The position numbers and the translations under genes are program-made. A DNA stretch of 64,000 nt from Solimonas aquatica (lineage in GTDB: Bacteria; Pseudomonadota; Gammaproteobacteria; Nevskiales; Nevskiaceae): assembly GCF_900111015.1 (NCBI RefSeq), contig NZ_FOFS01000006.1, positions 62,001 to 126,000 on the forward strand. Direction: 5' to 3'. This document shows positions 35,540-46,240 of this stretch, in pieces. Numbering within the stretch: position 1 is the first letter of the stretch; the number at the start of each line of letters is the position of its first letter. Under the pieces are notes generated by a model. It saw nothing but the letters and a program-made list of their open reading frames with translations. It was not told where the DNA came from and made no database searches.

Positions 35540-38442
35540 GTCCGGCCTTGCTCACCCTGTTCGGCGTCGGCATCGCCTATCTGGCGGCGCTGTTCATCGT
35601 CGCCTATGCCGCCGAACGCGAATGGATTCCCGCGCACTGGGTGCGCCATCCGCTCACCTACACCCTGTCACTGGGCGTGTACGCCACCACCTGGACCTTC
35701 TACGGCAGCGTGGGTCTGGCGGCGAATCAGGGCTTCATGTTCCTGACCATCTACGTCGGCGTCACCGCGTCGTTCCTGCTGGCGCCGGTGCTGCTGCAGC
35801 CGCTGCTGCGCCTGGTGCGCGATTACCAGCTCAGCTCGCTGGCCGATCTGTTCGCCTTCCGCTACGTGAGTCCCTGGACCGGCTGGCTGGTCACGGCCTT
35901 CATGCTGATCGGCATCCTGCCCTACATCGCGCTGCAGATTCAGGCGGTGGTGACCTCGGCGCAGGTGCTGACCCGCGAAGCGCCGCCCGGCGTGCTCGCC
36001 GCCGGCTTCTGCATCACGGTGACCTTGTTCGCGGTGCTGTTCGGCGCGCGTCATCTCACGCCGCGCGAGAAGCACGAAGGCCTGGTGATGGCCATCGCCT
36101 TCGAGTCGGTGATCAAGCTGGTGGCCCTGCTGGCCTGCGCGGGTTTTGCGCTGTTCGGCGTGTTCGGGGGTTTCGGCGGCCTGAGCGATTACCTGCTCGC
36201 GCATCCGCAGGCGGTGGAGCGCATGCAGGCGCCGCTGCGCGAAAGCGGCTCCTGGACCACGCTCTGCCTGCTGGCCTTCGCCGCCGGCTTTCTGCTGCCG
36301 CGCCAGTTCCACATGATCTTCAGCGAGAACATCGATCCGGCCGGCCTGCGCACCGCCAGCTGGGCGTTCCCGGCGTTTCTGTGGCTGCTCAACCTGGCCA
36401 TTCCCATCCTGCTCTGGGCCGGACAGGAACTGCACCTGGACGTGCCCACCGAGTACTACGCCTTGGGGCTGGCGCAGCGCGAGAGCAGCGGCCTGCTCAC
36501 GCTGCTGACCTTCGTGGGCGGCATCTCGGCGGCCAGCGCGATGATCATCGTCGAGAGCCTGGCGCTGGCGGCGATGTGCCTGAATCATCTGATCCTGCCA
36601 CTGTGGGTCAACTCCGGCGCCGCGCCCTCGCAGGATCTCTACCGCCGTCTGCTCTGGGGCCGCCGCGCGCTGATCGCGCTGGTGATCGCCATCGGTTATC
36701 TGGCCTACATCAGCATGCAGCGCAGCACGGGACTGGTGCAGCTGGGCCTGGTGTCCTTCGTCGCGGTCACGCAGTTTCTGCCGGCGGTGGTCGGCATGCT
36801 GGTCTGGCCGCGCGCCAACCGCGTCGGCTTTCTCGCCGGCTTGTGCGCGGGCATGAGCATCTGGTTCCTGATCCTGGCCTGGCCGCTGCTGATCGGCACC
36901 CCCTCGCCGCTGCAGAACCTGCCGCTGCACGAGCGCGATCCCTGGCTGTTCGCCACCTTCTGGTCGCTGGGACTGAACCTGCTGCTGTTCGTGCTCGGCT
37001 CGCTGCTGGCCAGACCCAATGCCAAGGAACAGGCCGCCGATCAGGCCTGCCGTATGGATGCGGTGACGATCCTGAGCGAAGCGCCGCAGGCCGGCGGCGT
37101 GGGCGAGCTGCGCCTGCGCATCGAACAGGCCCTGGGCGGTGATGTCGCGCAGGCCGAGCTGCGGCGCGCGCTCACCGAACTCAAGCTCGACGCCGGCGAA
37201 CGCCGGCCGCGCCAGCTGCATTTTCTGACCGAGCGCCTGCGCCGCAATCTCTCCGGTCTGATCGGCCCGCAGCTGGCCAGCGAGGTGCTGGCCGGCCGAC
37301 AGAATGAGCAAAGCATGCGCCGTCATCTGGTGGAGGAAGAACTGGAGCACTCGCAGGATCGTCTGCGCGGTCTGGCCGCCGAGCTCAACCGCCTGCGCCG
37401 CTTCCATCGCCAGGTGCTGCAGGATCTGCCCATCGGCGTCTGCTCGCTGGGCGATCACGGCGAGGTGCTGATCTGGAACGAGCGCATGGCGCAGATCGCC
37501 GGCCTCTCCGCCGATCAGGTGCTGGGCTCGCGCGTGCGCGAACTGCCGCCGCCCTGGCGCGAGATCTTCTCGCGCCTGCTCGATACCGAGTCCGCGCATC
37601 TGTACAAGCAGCCGGTGCATCTGCGCGGCGGCCTGCGCTGGCTGAACCTGCACAAGGAAGCGATTGCCGGCGACGGCGAATCCGCGCAGCTGGTGCTGCT
37701 GGTGGAAGACCTCACCGAGCAGCAGCAGCTGGAAGCCGAACTCACGCACAGCGCGCGCCTGGCTTCCATCGGCACGCTGGCTTCCGGTGTCGCGCACGAG
37801 ATCGGCAATCCGCTCACCGGCATCAGCTGCATCGCACAGAACCTGCTCGACGAGGACGATGCCGGCGAGCGCCGCCAGGGTCTCGACGACATCCTGGAAC
37901 AGTCACGACGCATCAGCGACATCGTGCAGTCGCTGCTCAGCTTTGCGCGGCCCTCGGCGCCGGCGCGCGATCTGGAACCGCTGGAGCTGCACAGCCTGGT
38001 CAAGGAAGCGGCGCGGCTGGTGCGCCTGTCGCGCAGCGGCCGCAACATCGCCTTCGACAACCGCGTGCCCGAGGCCTTGATCATCGATGGCGATCGCGCG
38101 CGCCTCACGCAGGTGTTCGTCAATCTGCTGGGCAATGCCGCCGACGCCTCGCCGCCCAATGGCCGCGTCGAGATCGAGGCCAGCCGCGGCGCGGCCTCGG
38201 TGACCATCAGCGTGCGCGACTGGGGCAGCGGCATTCCCGAAGAACTGCTCGGCCGCATCTTCGAACCTTTCGTCACCACCAAGCTGCCGGGCCAGGGCAC
38301 GGGCCTGGGCCTGCCGCTGGTCTACCGCATCGTCGCCGATCATGGCGGCAGCATCAGCGTGGACAGCCGCGTCGGCGAGGGCAGCACCTTCGTGCTGCGT
38401 CTGCCGCTGGCGCCGGACGCCGCGCTGGGCATTCTCACCTGA
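35536..38442 (+). CDS. cbrA: sensor histidine kinase CbrA
   Basis: This 968-residue protein has an N-terminal sodium:solute-symporter-like region with about 13 helices, a PAS-like domain at roughly 640-740, a dimerisation domain with phospho-accepting H754 in GVAHEIGNPLTG, and an ATPase with NAADAS, GSGIPEE and GTGLGL boxes. This is the CbrA architecture. CbrA senses carbon/nitrogen status and phosphorylates CbrB. Its start overlaps cbrX and cbrB follows by seven bases. Confidence 0.93.
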   Translation: MSPALLTLFGVGIAYLAALFIVAYAAEREWIPAHWVRHPLTYTLSLGVYATTWTFYGSVGLAANQGFMFLTIYVGVTASFLLAPVLLQPLLRLVRDYQLSSLADLFAFRYVSPWTGWLVTAFMLIGILPYIALQIQAVVTSAQVLTREAPPGVLAAGFCITVTLFAVLFGARHLTPREKHEGLVMAIAFESVIKLVALLACAGFALFGVFGGFGGLSDYLLAHPQAVERMQAPLRESGSWTTLCLLAFAAGFLLPRQFHMIFSENIDPAGLRTASWAFPAFLWLLNLAIPILLWAGQELHLDVPTEYYALGLAQRESSGLLTLLTFVGGISAASAMIIVESLALAAMCLNHLILPLWVNSGAAPSQDLYRRLLWGRRALIALVIAIGYLAYISMQRSTGLVQLGLVSFVAVTQFLPAVVGMLVWPRANRVGFLAGLCAGMSIWFLILAWPLLIGTPSPLQNLPLHERDPWLFATFWSLGLNLLLFVLGSLLARPNAKEQAADQACRMDAVTILSEAPQAGGVGELRLRIEQALGGDVAQAELRRALTELKLDAGERRPRQLHFLTERLRRNLSGLIGPQLASEVLAGRQNEQSMRRHLVEEELEHSQDRLRGLAAELNRLRRFHRQVLQDLPIGVCSLGDHGEVLIWNERMAQIAGLSADQVLGSRVRELPPPWREIFSRLLDTESAHLYKQPVHLRGGLRWLNLHKEAIAGDGESAQLVLLVEDLTEQQQLEAELTHSARLASIGTLASGVAHEIGNPLTGISCIAQNLLDEDDAGERRQGLDDILEQSRRISDIVQSLLSFARPSAPARDLEPLELHSLVKEAARLVRLSRSGRNIAFDNRVPEALIIDGDRARLTQVFVNLLGNAADASPPNGRVEIEASRGAASVTISVRDWGSGIPEELLGRIFEPFVTTKLPGQGTGLGLPLVYRIVADHGGSISVDSRVGEGSTFVLRLPLAPDAALGILT

Positions 38443-38449
38443 GCCTCAC

Positions 38450-39799
<1,350 letters not shown>

Positions 39800-39820
39800 G
39801 GCCTTGCAACTAACAGCTTG

Positions 39821-39850
39821 CTGAAAAACGCCATCCCTGGCGTTTTTCAG
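39821..39850 (+). terminator. terminator-type hairpin after cbrB
   Basis: Arms CTGAAAAACGCCA and TGGCGTTTTTCAG make a 13-bp perfect stem with a TCCC loop. The T-rich part is within the stem, so it can act in both directions. It joins repeat copy B, and CTGAAAAACG also borders copy A. Confidence 0.75.
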
Positions 39851-39944
39851 GTCGCTACGGAAAAGCGTGGTTTTCCTGCGCTCCCGGCAATCAAGCGCTT
39901 GCGCGCTTGACTGCCGTTGGCACCTCCATGTGCCAAGCACAGCG
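39851..39944 (-). repeat. dispersed structured intergenic repeat, copy B
   Basis: It is the inverted partner of 18300-18392. Its 30-base stem (39886-39915) differs from copy A by compensating base changes. It fills the gap between the cbrB terminator and the stop codon of the reductase gene, so both flanking genes converge on it. Confidence 0.75.
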
Positions 39945-41027
39945 TTAAGCCTCCAGCACGTGGCTGCGGTCGAGGAACTTGTCGAAGAAAATCGCCTCGT
40001 CGCCGACACCCGCATCCCGCAGCATCCTGATGCAGCTGTCGATCATCGGCGGCGGTCCGCACAGATAGGCCTGATGCGCGGCGAGACGCTCGCCCAGCAC
40101 GGCGCCCAGATGCTCGGCGATGAAACCGCGGCGGCCCGTCCAGCCGGCATCTGTGTCCAGCGCCGAGAGCACGGGCTCGAAGGCAAACGCGCCCTTCCAC
40201 CTCGCCTTGAGCGACTCGATCCTGTCCAGCGCATACAGATCGCGCTGCGTCCTGGCGCCGAAGAACAGCGTGACATCGCGGCTGACACCATCGAGCAAGG
40301 CCTGCTCCAGCACCGCCAGAACCGGCGCCAGGCCACTGCCACCGGCGATGAACAGCAGCGGCGCCAGGCCATCACGCAGCCAGAAGTCGCCATAAGGGCC
40401 ATGCCCTTCGAGCACCGTGCCGACCTTGGCCTCGGTAAACAGCCAGTCCGTGAACGCGCCGCCCGGCACCCGGCGGATGAAGAACGAGACCCGATGGTGA
40501 TCGGGGTCCGCGCCGGGCGCACTGGCAAAGGAATAGCTGCGGGTCTCGCGCACCCCGTTGACGATGACGCCCGGCACGCAGATTTCCGCGTACTGGCCGG
40601 CGCTGTACTGCGCCGCGTCCTTGAGCCTGGCCTGCACGTGCACGATATCGTCGGTCAGATGCTCGATGGCGGTGATCTCGCCGCTGGTGTGCACCAGCGC
40701 ATGACGCGGGCCATGGCCGGCCGCGAGTTCCACCTCCACGCTCACGTCCGTCAGCGGCACGCTCTGACAGGCGAGAATGAAATTGCGCCGCAGCTCCTCG
40801 GCGCTCAGGACATAGCTCTTGTCCGTCATCTCGCGGACCTTGCCGCTGAGCAGCCGGCATTTGCATTTGCCGCAGCCGCCGGCGCGGCAATGGTGCGGAA
40901 ACGCGACGCCCTGATCCAGCGCCGCCTGCAGCAAGGTGGCCTTGGCGTTGACCTTGAGCATCTGCCCGGCCGGCTCGATGCGCATCGTGGTGTCCACGGG
41001 TGAACGGCGAAATAGTCGCGACAGCAT
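39945..41027 (-). CDS. ferredoxin-NAD(P) reductase for a hydroxylase (XylA-like)
   Basis: The 360-residue protein has an N-terminal plant-type [2Fe-2S] domain with C47-x4-C52-x2-C55 and C87, then an FAD domain with TRSYSFASAP, and an NAD domain with AGGSGLAPVLAVLEQ and YLCGPPPMID. This is the layout of XylA and related oxygenase reductases, which pass electrons from NADH to a di-iron hydroxylase. The AlkB/XylM-like hydroxylase lies 2.9 kb away beyond the regulator gene, so a functional pair is likely. The start could be the ATG at 41027 or a later ATG at 40985. Confidence 0.88.
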   Translation of the reverse strand: MLSRLFRRSPVDTTMRIEPAGQMLKVNAKATLLQAALDQGVAFPHHCRAGGCGKCKCRLLSGKVREMTDKSYVLSAEELRRNFILACQSVPLTDVSVEVELAAGHGPRHALVHTSGEITAIEHLTDDIVHVQARLKDAAQYSAGQYAEICVPGVIVNGVRETRSYSFASAPGADPDHHRVSFFIRRVPGGAFTDWLFTEAKVGTVLEGHGPYGDFWLRDGLAPLLFIAGGSGLAPVLAVLEQALLDGVSRDVTLFFGARTQRDLYALDRIESLKARWKGAFAFEPVLSALDTDAGWTGRRGFIAEHLGAVLGERLAAHQAYLCGPPPMIDSCIRMLRDAGVGDEAIFFDKFLDRSHVLEA

Positions 41028-41155
41028 GTGGGGATTCCCGCAGTGGAGGATGTTTGCGCCTTGACGCCGGAGCGCGGATCGCGGATCGCAAGGTAGCCGG
41101 CGTCACGGCAAAGGTCTCCTACCGATCGATAGGAACGCGCGCAGCGCGCCCTTCT

Positions 41156-43744
41156 TCAGATCAGCCCTGCGCGCTGCGCCGCTCTCACTGCGGCGGTGCG
41201 CCCCCGCACATCCAACTTGCCGTAGATGTTGTGGAGATACCATTTCACCGTGCCCTCGCCCAGAAAGCAGCGCCTGGCGATTTCGGCATTGCTGATGCCC
41301 TCGGCCAGCAGTTTCACGATCTGGATTTCGCGCTTGCTCAAGGCATCGAGTTGTTCTTTCTTGCGGGCCGGCGAGACGCTTTCCCGCAGCTGTGCGGCGA
41401 TCGCGCTGGCGCGCGCCTGACGCTCGCTGGCGTAGACCTCCAGCAAGGGCGAGAGCAGCGGGTATTCGTCGAGATAGACGCGGAAGTAAGCCTCCACCTC
41501 GCCGAGTTCGAAGGCTTCCTGCAGCTGCTCCAGCGCGGTCACGGCATTGCCACTGTCGAAATGGGCGATGGCCGCCAGCAGCAGGCACTCACAGAGCTTG
41601 AACTGCTGTCCGGTGTTGCGGGCCCGGAGCAGAATGGGTTCGATCAGCGCCAGCGCGCGCCTGGGCTCACCGCGCAGCAAGGCCAGGCGCGCAAACAGGC
41701 GCCCGGCGCGGTCGCGGGCCACCGGGTCTGCGCTGTCCGGCGTCAGGAAGGCATCCCTGGCCACCAGCTCCGCCTGATCCAGAGCGCCGGCGCGCAACAG
41801 GCTGAGCACGCGCTCGGCGGCAATGGCCTTGGCCATGCGCGGAAAGCCGCGATGCACACCCATGCGTTCACCTTCGGCCAGCAGATCCAGCGCCGAGCCC
41901 AGATCGCCATCGGCGCAGCGCAGCCGGGCCGCGGTGACGTAGCCGCAGACGATGGCATCGACGATGCCCTGATCCGGCAGCGCCGGCAGACAGTCCTCCA
42001 GCGCCGCCCTGGCCTGCGCCAGCTCGTCGCGTTCGTAGTGCAGCATCGACTGGATGCCCAGCAGCATGGCGCGCAGATTGGACAGCCCGCCCTCGCCGGC
42101 CGCCAGGCGCAGACTCGTCGCCACCTCGGCGCGCGCGTGGCGATGCCGTCCGGCCTTGAGCAGATTGAGCAGGGACACCACGTGCACCCAGGACAATCCG
42201 TAATGGGAACTGGTCCTGGCGAACAGCGCCCGGGCCCGCGACAGACTGTGCGTGGCCTCGTCGAACTGGCATTGGCACTTCTGCTTGAACGCGACGATCA
42301 CGCGCGCCGCACCTTCCTGGAAATCATTGTGGCAGTCGCTGCGCAGCCATTCCTCGGCGAAGGCGGCGGCCGAGCTGTAGTCGTCGCACATGGCGGCAAT
42401 GGTGGCGCGCTGCAGAATCACGACCTGGCCCGCGTCTTCGGACACCGAACGCGCGCGCATCAGCCTTTGTTCGGCATCGGCATGGCGATGCTGGAAGATC
42501 AGCGCCCACACCGCGAACTGCTCCAGCTCGTCGCGCTGCTGCGTGCTCAGCGGCTCGCAACGCTGCAGCAGATCGAGGAAGGTCTGATGCCGGCCCGTCA
42601 GGAACACCAGCGCTTCGGCTGCGGCGCGCAGCCAGCCGGCGGCACGCTCGCGGTCGCCCGCATCGGCGGCAAGCCCGACGGCGCGATGGATATCCGCCTG
42701 CTCGTACCACCACTGTGCGAGGTCGCGCCGGAACGCATGGAGCTGCGGCGCCACCCTGCCGCTGGCGGAACGCAGGATCGACTCGCGCAGAATCGGATGC
42801 ACACTCAGGCATTCGCCTTCCGGCCCGCCGCTGCGACGCTGCACGATGCCCAGCCGCTCCAGGGCGAACAGCACGGCTTCGGGCGCCTTGATCGCCAGCG
42901 CGTTCAGCGCCTGCAGCGGCACGATGTCGTCGATCGCCAGCACCGCGAGCAGACGCAGCTCGTCGTCGTCGAGCTTGGAGAGGAAGCGGTCTTCGATGTA
43001 CTGCCTGATCGGCGTGACATCCGAGATCGTGCGTGACATCGGCTCGATCGTCGTCGGCTGGCCCGACAGTGCCAGCTGCAGCAGCACCGGCCAGCCCTGC
43101 GTGCTGCGCACCAGGGCCTTGACCTGCTCGGGCGCCCACTCGCTGCTGCGCGCAGCGGCCAGACACAGCGCCTCCTCCTCGGTCATCGCCAGCGACTGCG
43201 CGCCGATGCGGCGCACCATGCCGGCCGCGGAGAACTCGCTGATGGACAGCGAGGACTCGCGAAAATCCCTGGCGCTCAGCACGAAGCGGAGATTGGGCCC
43301 CGCGCCATGCAGCAAGCGGTTCAGATAGCGGATGGACGGACTGCCTTCCAGCAGATGCACATCGTCGAAAAACAGACGATGGCACTGCGAAGGGTTTTCC
43401 ACGATCTTGGTGAACTGCAGGAACAGGTCCGCTGCATCGGCGCGTGCCGCCGCCGGGCCGGCGGCCTCACCGCCCAGCCGTTCGAGCAGTTCGCGCAGCA
43501 GCACCGTGGCGTCGCGGTGTTCGGCGCCCAGGGTGATCACCAGGGTTCTGAGGTCCGCAGGCGTGGCCTGCAGCTGCTGATTGATCAGGGTGGTCTTGCC
43601 GTATCCGGCGGGTGCTTCGATCAGCACGATGGGTTCGGCCGGCGCCACGTTCGCGAGGCGGGCCCTGGCGATGGCGTAACGCAGATTGCCCGGCGACGGC
43701 TTGTCCGCCGCCACACCGCTTTCCTGCGGTCCGCGCCTGCCCAT
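41156..43744 (-). CDS. LuxR/MalT-type ATP-dependent regulator (AlkS-like)
   Basis: This 862-residue protein has a P-loop APAGYGKTT at 44-52, a DDVHLLEGS Walker B region, a long TPR-like middle part and a C-terminal LuxR helix-turn-helix (LSKREIQIVKLLAEGISNAEIARRC). It belongs to the large ATP-binding LuxR group that includes MalT and the alkane regulator AlkS. It is divergent from the AlkB-like hydroxylase across a 137-base region with two palindromes. It therefore probably activates that hydroxylase on an alkane or related inducer. The inducer is inferred. Confidence 0.85.
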   Translation of the reverse strand: MGRRGPQESGVAADKPSPGNLRYAIARARLANVAPAEPIVLIEAPAGYGKTTLINQQLQATPADLRTLVITLGAEHRDATVLLRELLERLGGEAAGPAAARADAADLFLQFTKIVENPSQCHRLFFDDVHLLEGSPSIRYLNRLLHGAGPNLRFVLSARDFRESSLSISEFSAAGMVRRIGAQSLAMTEEEALCLAAARSSEWAPEQVKALVRSTQGWPVLLQLALSGQPTTIEPMSRTISDVTPIRQYIEDRFLSKLDDDELRLLAVLAIDDIVPLQALNALAIKAPEAVLFALERLGIVQRRSGGPEGECLSVHPILRESILRSASGRVAPQLHAFRRDLAQWWYEQADIHRAVGLAADAGDRERAAGWLRAAAEALVFLTGRHQTFLDLLQRCEPLSTQQRDELEQFAVWALIFQHRHADAEQRLMRARSVSEDAGQVVILQRATIAAMCDDYSSAAAFAEEWLRSDCHNDFQEGAARVIVAFKQKCQCQFDEATHSLSRARALFARTSSHYGLSWVHVVSLLNLLKAGRHRHARAEVATSLRLAAGEGGLSNLRAMLLGIQSMLHYERDELAQARAALEDCLPALPDQGIVDAIVCGYVTAARLRCADGDLGSALDLLAEGERMGVHRGFPRMAKAIAAERVLSLLRAGALDQAELVARDAFLTPDSADPVARDRAGRLFARLALLRGEPRRALALIEPILLRARNTGQQFKLCECLLLAAIAHFDSGNAVTALEQLQEAFELGEVEAYFRVYLDEYPLLSPLLEVYASERQARASAIAAQLRESVSPARKKEQLDALSKREIQIVKLLAEGISNAEIARRCFLGEGTVKWYLHNIYGKLDVRGRTAAVRAAQRAGLI

Positions 43745-43803
43745 GAAGAAAACACTCCCCCGTCTTGAGTGGCAAAACCTACCGAACGGGAGGAGACGCT
43801 GCC

Positions 43804-43819
43804 ATTGACGGTGGTCAAT
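43804..43819. promoter_or_regulatory. palindrome 1 in the alkS-alkB-like intergenic region
   Basis: ATTGAC and GTCAAT flank four bases in the region between the divergent regulator and hydroxylase genes. It is a candidate operator for the LuxR-type regulator. Confidence 0.45.
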
Positions 43820-43830
43820 CTACGGACGCC

Positions 43831-43852
43831 GGCGGAATCGAGCGAATCCGCC
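43831..43852. promoter_or_regulatory. palindrome 2 in the alkS-alkB-like intergenic region
   Basis: GGCGGAATCG and CGAATCCGCC make a 22-bp palindrome with one mismatched pair. It lies 30 bases before the hydroxylase ATG and may be an operator or a leader hairpin. Confidence 0.45.
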
Positions 43853-43881
43853 ACATCAAGCTTTTTCGAAGGAGACAGGTC

Positions 43882-45048
43882 ATGAAGTACGTGCGTTCAT
43901 TGACCATGCCAGCGATGATGGCGTGGATCACTTATACCCTGATGTTGGGCGGATGGTGGATGTGGTTCGGCATCCTCGCGGTGATCATCGGTTTTGTGGT
44001 GCTGGATGCGGTGTTGCCGGAAGATCTGTCCGAGCCGGATTTCGGCGCCACCTGGCTGCTCAATCTGGCGCTGTTCATGGTGTTGCCGCTGCTGGTGGTG
44101 ATGGATGGCACCTTCCTGTGGATGATCGGCAGCGGTGATCCCATGGGTCTGGGCGCCTGGGTGCAGCAGCATCTGGGCATCGACATGTTCGCGGGTCGCG
44201 CCGCGACCACGCATTGGTCGATGTGGGTGGGCGGCATCCTCAGCGTCGGCCTGTTCAACGCAGTGGGCGGCACCAATGTCGGCCATGAACTGACGCACCG
44301 CACCGCCAAGCCGGTCGACATGTTCCTCGGCCGCTGGATGCTGGTGTTCAGCAGCGATGTGTCCTTCGCCATCGAGCACGTCTACGGTCATCACGTCAAC
44401 GTCGGCACCGCCATCGATCCGGCCTCGGCGCGTCGCGGCGAAAGCCTCTATCCGTTCATTCTGCGCTCCACCATCGGCAGCTATGCGCATGCCTGGAAGA
44501 TCGAGAAGCAGCGTCTGGCCAAGACCGGCAAGTCGGTGTGGAATCCGCTGCAGAGCCGTCTGATGCGCGGCAATCTGATGTGCCTGGTGCCCTTCGTCGG
44601 CGCCTATTACATCGCGGGCTGGGCGGGTGTCGGTCTGTTCGCCGCGGTCTCGGCCTGGGCCAAGGCCATCCTGGAGATCGCCAACTACTTCGAGCATTAC
44701 GGGCTGGTGCGCGATCCGAGCACGCCGGTGCAGCCGCGCCACTCCTGGAACTCCAACAAGATGCTCAGCAGCATGACGCTGTTCAGCCTGACCCGTCATT
44801 CGCATCATCATGCGGAAGCCGAGGCCGAGTTCTGGAAGCTGCGGGCGATGCCGGATGCGCCGATGCTGCCGTATGGTTATCTGACCATGATTCTGGTGGC
44901 GCTGGTGCCGCCGCTGTTCAAGCGCGCCATGGTGCCGCTGCTCAACGACTGGGACGCGCGATACGCCACCGCCAAGGAGCGCGCGCTGGCACGCGAGCAG
45001 TCCATCCGCAGCGGCATGCGCGGACTCAAGCTCGCTGCGGAACACTGA
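43882..45048 (+). CDS. alkB: AlkB/XylM-type membrane di-iron hydroxylase
   Basis: The 388-residue protein has about six membrane helices and all four AlkB signatures: HELTH (135-139), EHVYGHH (165-171), NYFEHYGL (268-275) and LTRHSHHH (303-310). These ligate the di-iron centre that hydroxylates terminal methyl groups. AAGGAGAC precedes the ATG. The divergent LuxR-type regulator and the 2Fe-2S/FAD reductase support a complete hydroxylase system. Whether the substrate is an alkane or an aromatic methyl group cannot be told. A strong terminator follows. Confidence 0.9.
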   Translation: MKYVRSLTMPAMMAWITYTLMLGGWWMWFGILAVIIGFVVLDAVLPEDLSEPDFGATWLLNLALFMVLPLLVVMDGTFLWMIGSGDPMGLGAWVQQHLGIDMFAGRAATTHWSMWVGGILSVGLFNAVGGTNVGHELTHRTAKPVDMFLGRWMLVFSSDVSFAIEHVYGHHVNVGTAIDPASARRGESLYPFILRSTIGSYAHAWKIEKQRLAKTGKSVWNPLQSRLMRGNLMCLVPFVGAYYIAGWAGVGLFAAVSAWAKAILEIANYFEHYGLVRDPSTPVQPRHSWNSNKMLSSMTLFSLTRHSHHHAEAEAEFWKLRAMPDAPMLPYGYLTMILVALVPPLFKRAMVPLLNDWDARYATAKERALAREQSIRSGMRGLKLAAEH

Positions 45049-45075
45049 GTGCAGCACGCAGCGGTCTGCAGCCGG

Positions 45076-45108
45076 CCTGGCGGTGCGCGAGCACCGCCAG
45101 GTTTTTTT
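45076..45108 (+). terminator. rho-independent terminator after the hydroxylase gene
   Basis: CCTGGCGGTGC and GCACCGCCAGG form a perfect 11-bp stem with a GCGA loop, followed by seven T residues. Confidence 0.95.
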
Positions 45109-45122
45109 GCTGCAGCGGCGTT

Positions 45123-46079
45123 TCAAACCGGCTCGCGGCTGGCCTCTTCCAGCAGGCGCAGATCCGCAGCACTGAGCGCCAGATGCAGCGCGCCGACGAT
45201 TTCCGTCAGCTGCGCCACGCTGGTGGCGCTGGCGATGGGCGCGGTGAGTCCCGGCCGCGTGAGTTGCCAGGCCAGCGCCACCTGCGCGGGTGTGGCGCGC
45301 TGCGTCGCCGCCACCGCATGCAAGGCCTCGACGATGCGCCAGCCGCGCGGGGTGTCGTAGGCAGCGAGGCTGCCGGCGCGGGCGTGGCCGGCGAAGTCGG
45401 CGGCGCTCTTGTACTTGCCGCTCAGAAAACCATTGGCCAGGGCATAGAAGCTGATCACCCCCAGCTGCTCGCGCTGCGCCAGCGGCGCATAGTCACGCTC
45501 GAACGGCGCGCGCGCATAGAGGTTGTATTCCGGCTGCAGGGTTTCATAGCGCGGCAGATGATGGCGCGCGCTCACTGCCAAGGCTTCCTCGATGCGCGCG
45601 GCGGAATAGTTGGAGGCGCCGATGGCGCGCACCTTGCCCTGTTCGATCAGCCGCGAGAAGGCGCCCAGGGTATCGGCCAGCGGCGTGTCGGGATCATCGG
45701 CATGCGCCTGGTAGAGATCGATGTGATCGGTCTGCAGTCTTGCCAGCGAGGCTTCCACTGCGCGCGCGATGTAGTCCGGCGCCAGGCCCTTGAGCCCCGG
45801 GCCCATGGACTTGCCGACCTTGGTGGCGATCAGCACGCGATTGCGCTTGCCGCTGCGCTGGAGCCAGCGGCCGATGATGGTTTCCGATTCGCCGCCACGA
45901 TTGCCGGGCGCCCAGTAGGAGTAGACGTCGGCGGTATCGATCAGATTGCAGCCGGCATCGACGAAGGCATCCAGAAGCTCAAAGGCGCGCGCCTCGTCCA
46001 CCGTCCAGCTGAAGACATTGCCGCCGAACACCAGCGGCACGATGTTGAGACCGGAACGGCCGAGCGGACGCTGCTGCAT
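45123..46079 (-). CDS. aldo/keto reductase
   Basis: The 318-residue protein has the AKR barrel pattern: LIDTADVYSYW with the catalytic Tyr and Asp, the lysine in IATKVGKSMG, and the histidine in LYQAHADDPDT. GASNYSAARIEEAL and PEYNLYAR are conserved AKR segments. It should reduce aldehydes with NADPH in the cytoplasm. The ATG at 46079 has AGGAG upstream. It is convergent with the hydroxylase gene. No sequence motif shows the substrate. Confidence 0.88.
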   Translation of the reverse strand: MQQRPLGRSGLNIVPLVFGGNVFSWTVDEARAFELLDAFVDAGCNLIDTADVYSYWAPGNRGGESETIIGRWLQRSGKRNRVLIATKVGKSMGPGLKGLAPDYIARAVEASLARLQTDHIDLYQAHADDPDTPLADTLGAFSRLIEQGKVRAIGASNYSAARIEEALAVSARHHLPRYETLQPEYNLYARAPFERDYAPLAQREQLGVISFYALANGFLSGKYKSAADFAGHARAGSLAAYDTPRGWRIVEALHAVAATQRATPAQVALAWQLTRPGLTAPIASATSVAQLTEIVGALHLALSAADLRLLEEASREPV

Positions 46080-46240
46080 GTGAGTGCACTCCTGACACAG
46101 ATGTAGGGTGGTGGCTGAGTGGCCGCGCCTGAACCGCCGAAAGCGGGCGCAGGCACCGACGAGCGGTGAACGCAGACCTGATGGCCGCGGCTGATACGCA
46201 GGATGATACTGTGGCCACGACTCACCCGGAGCGCCTTGGA

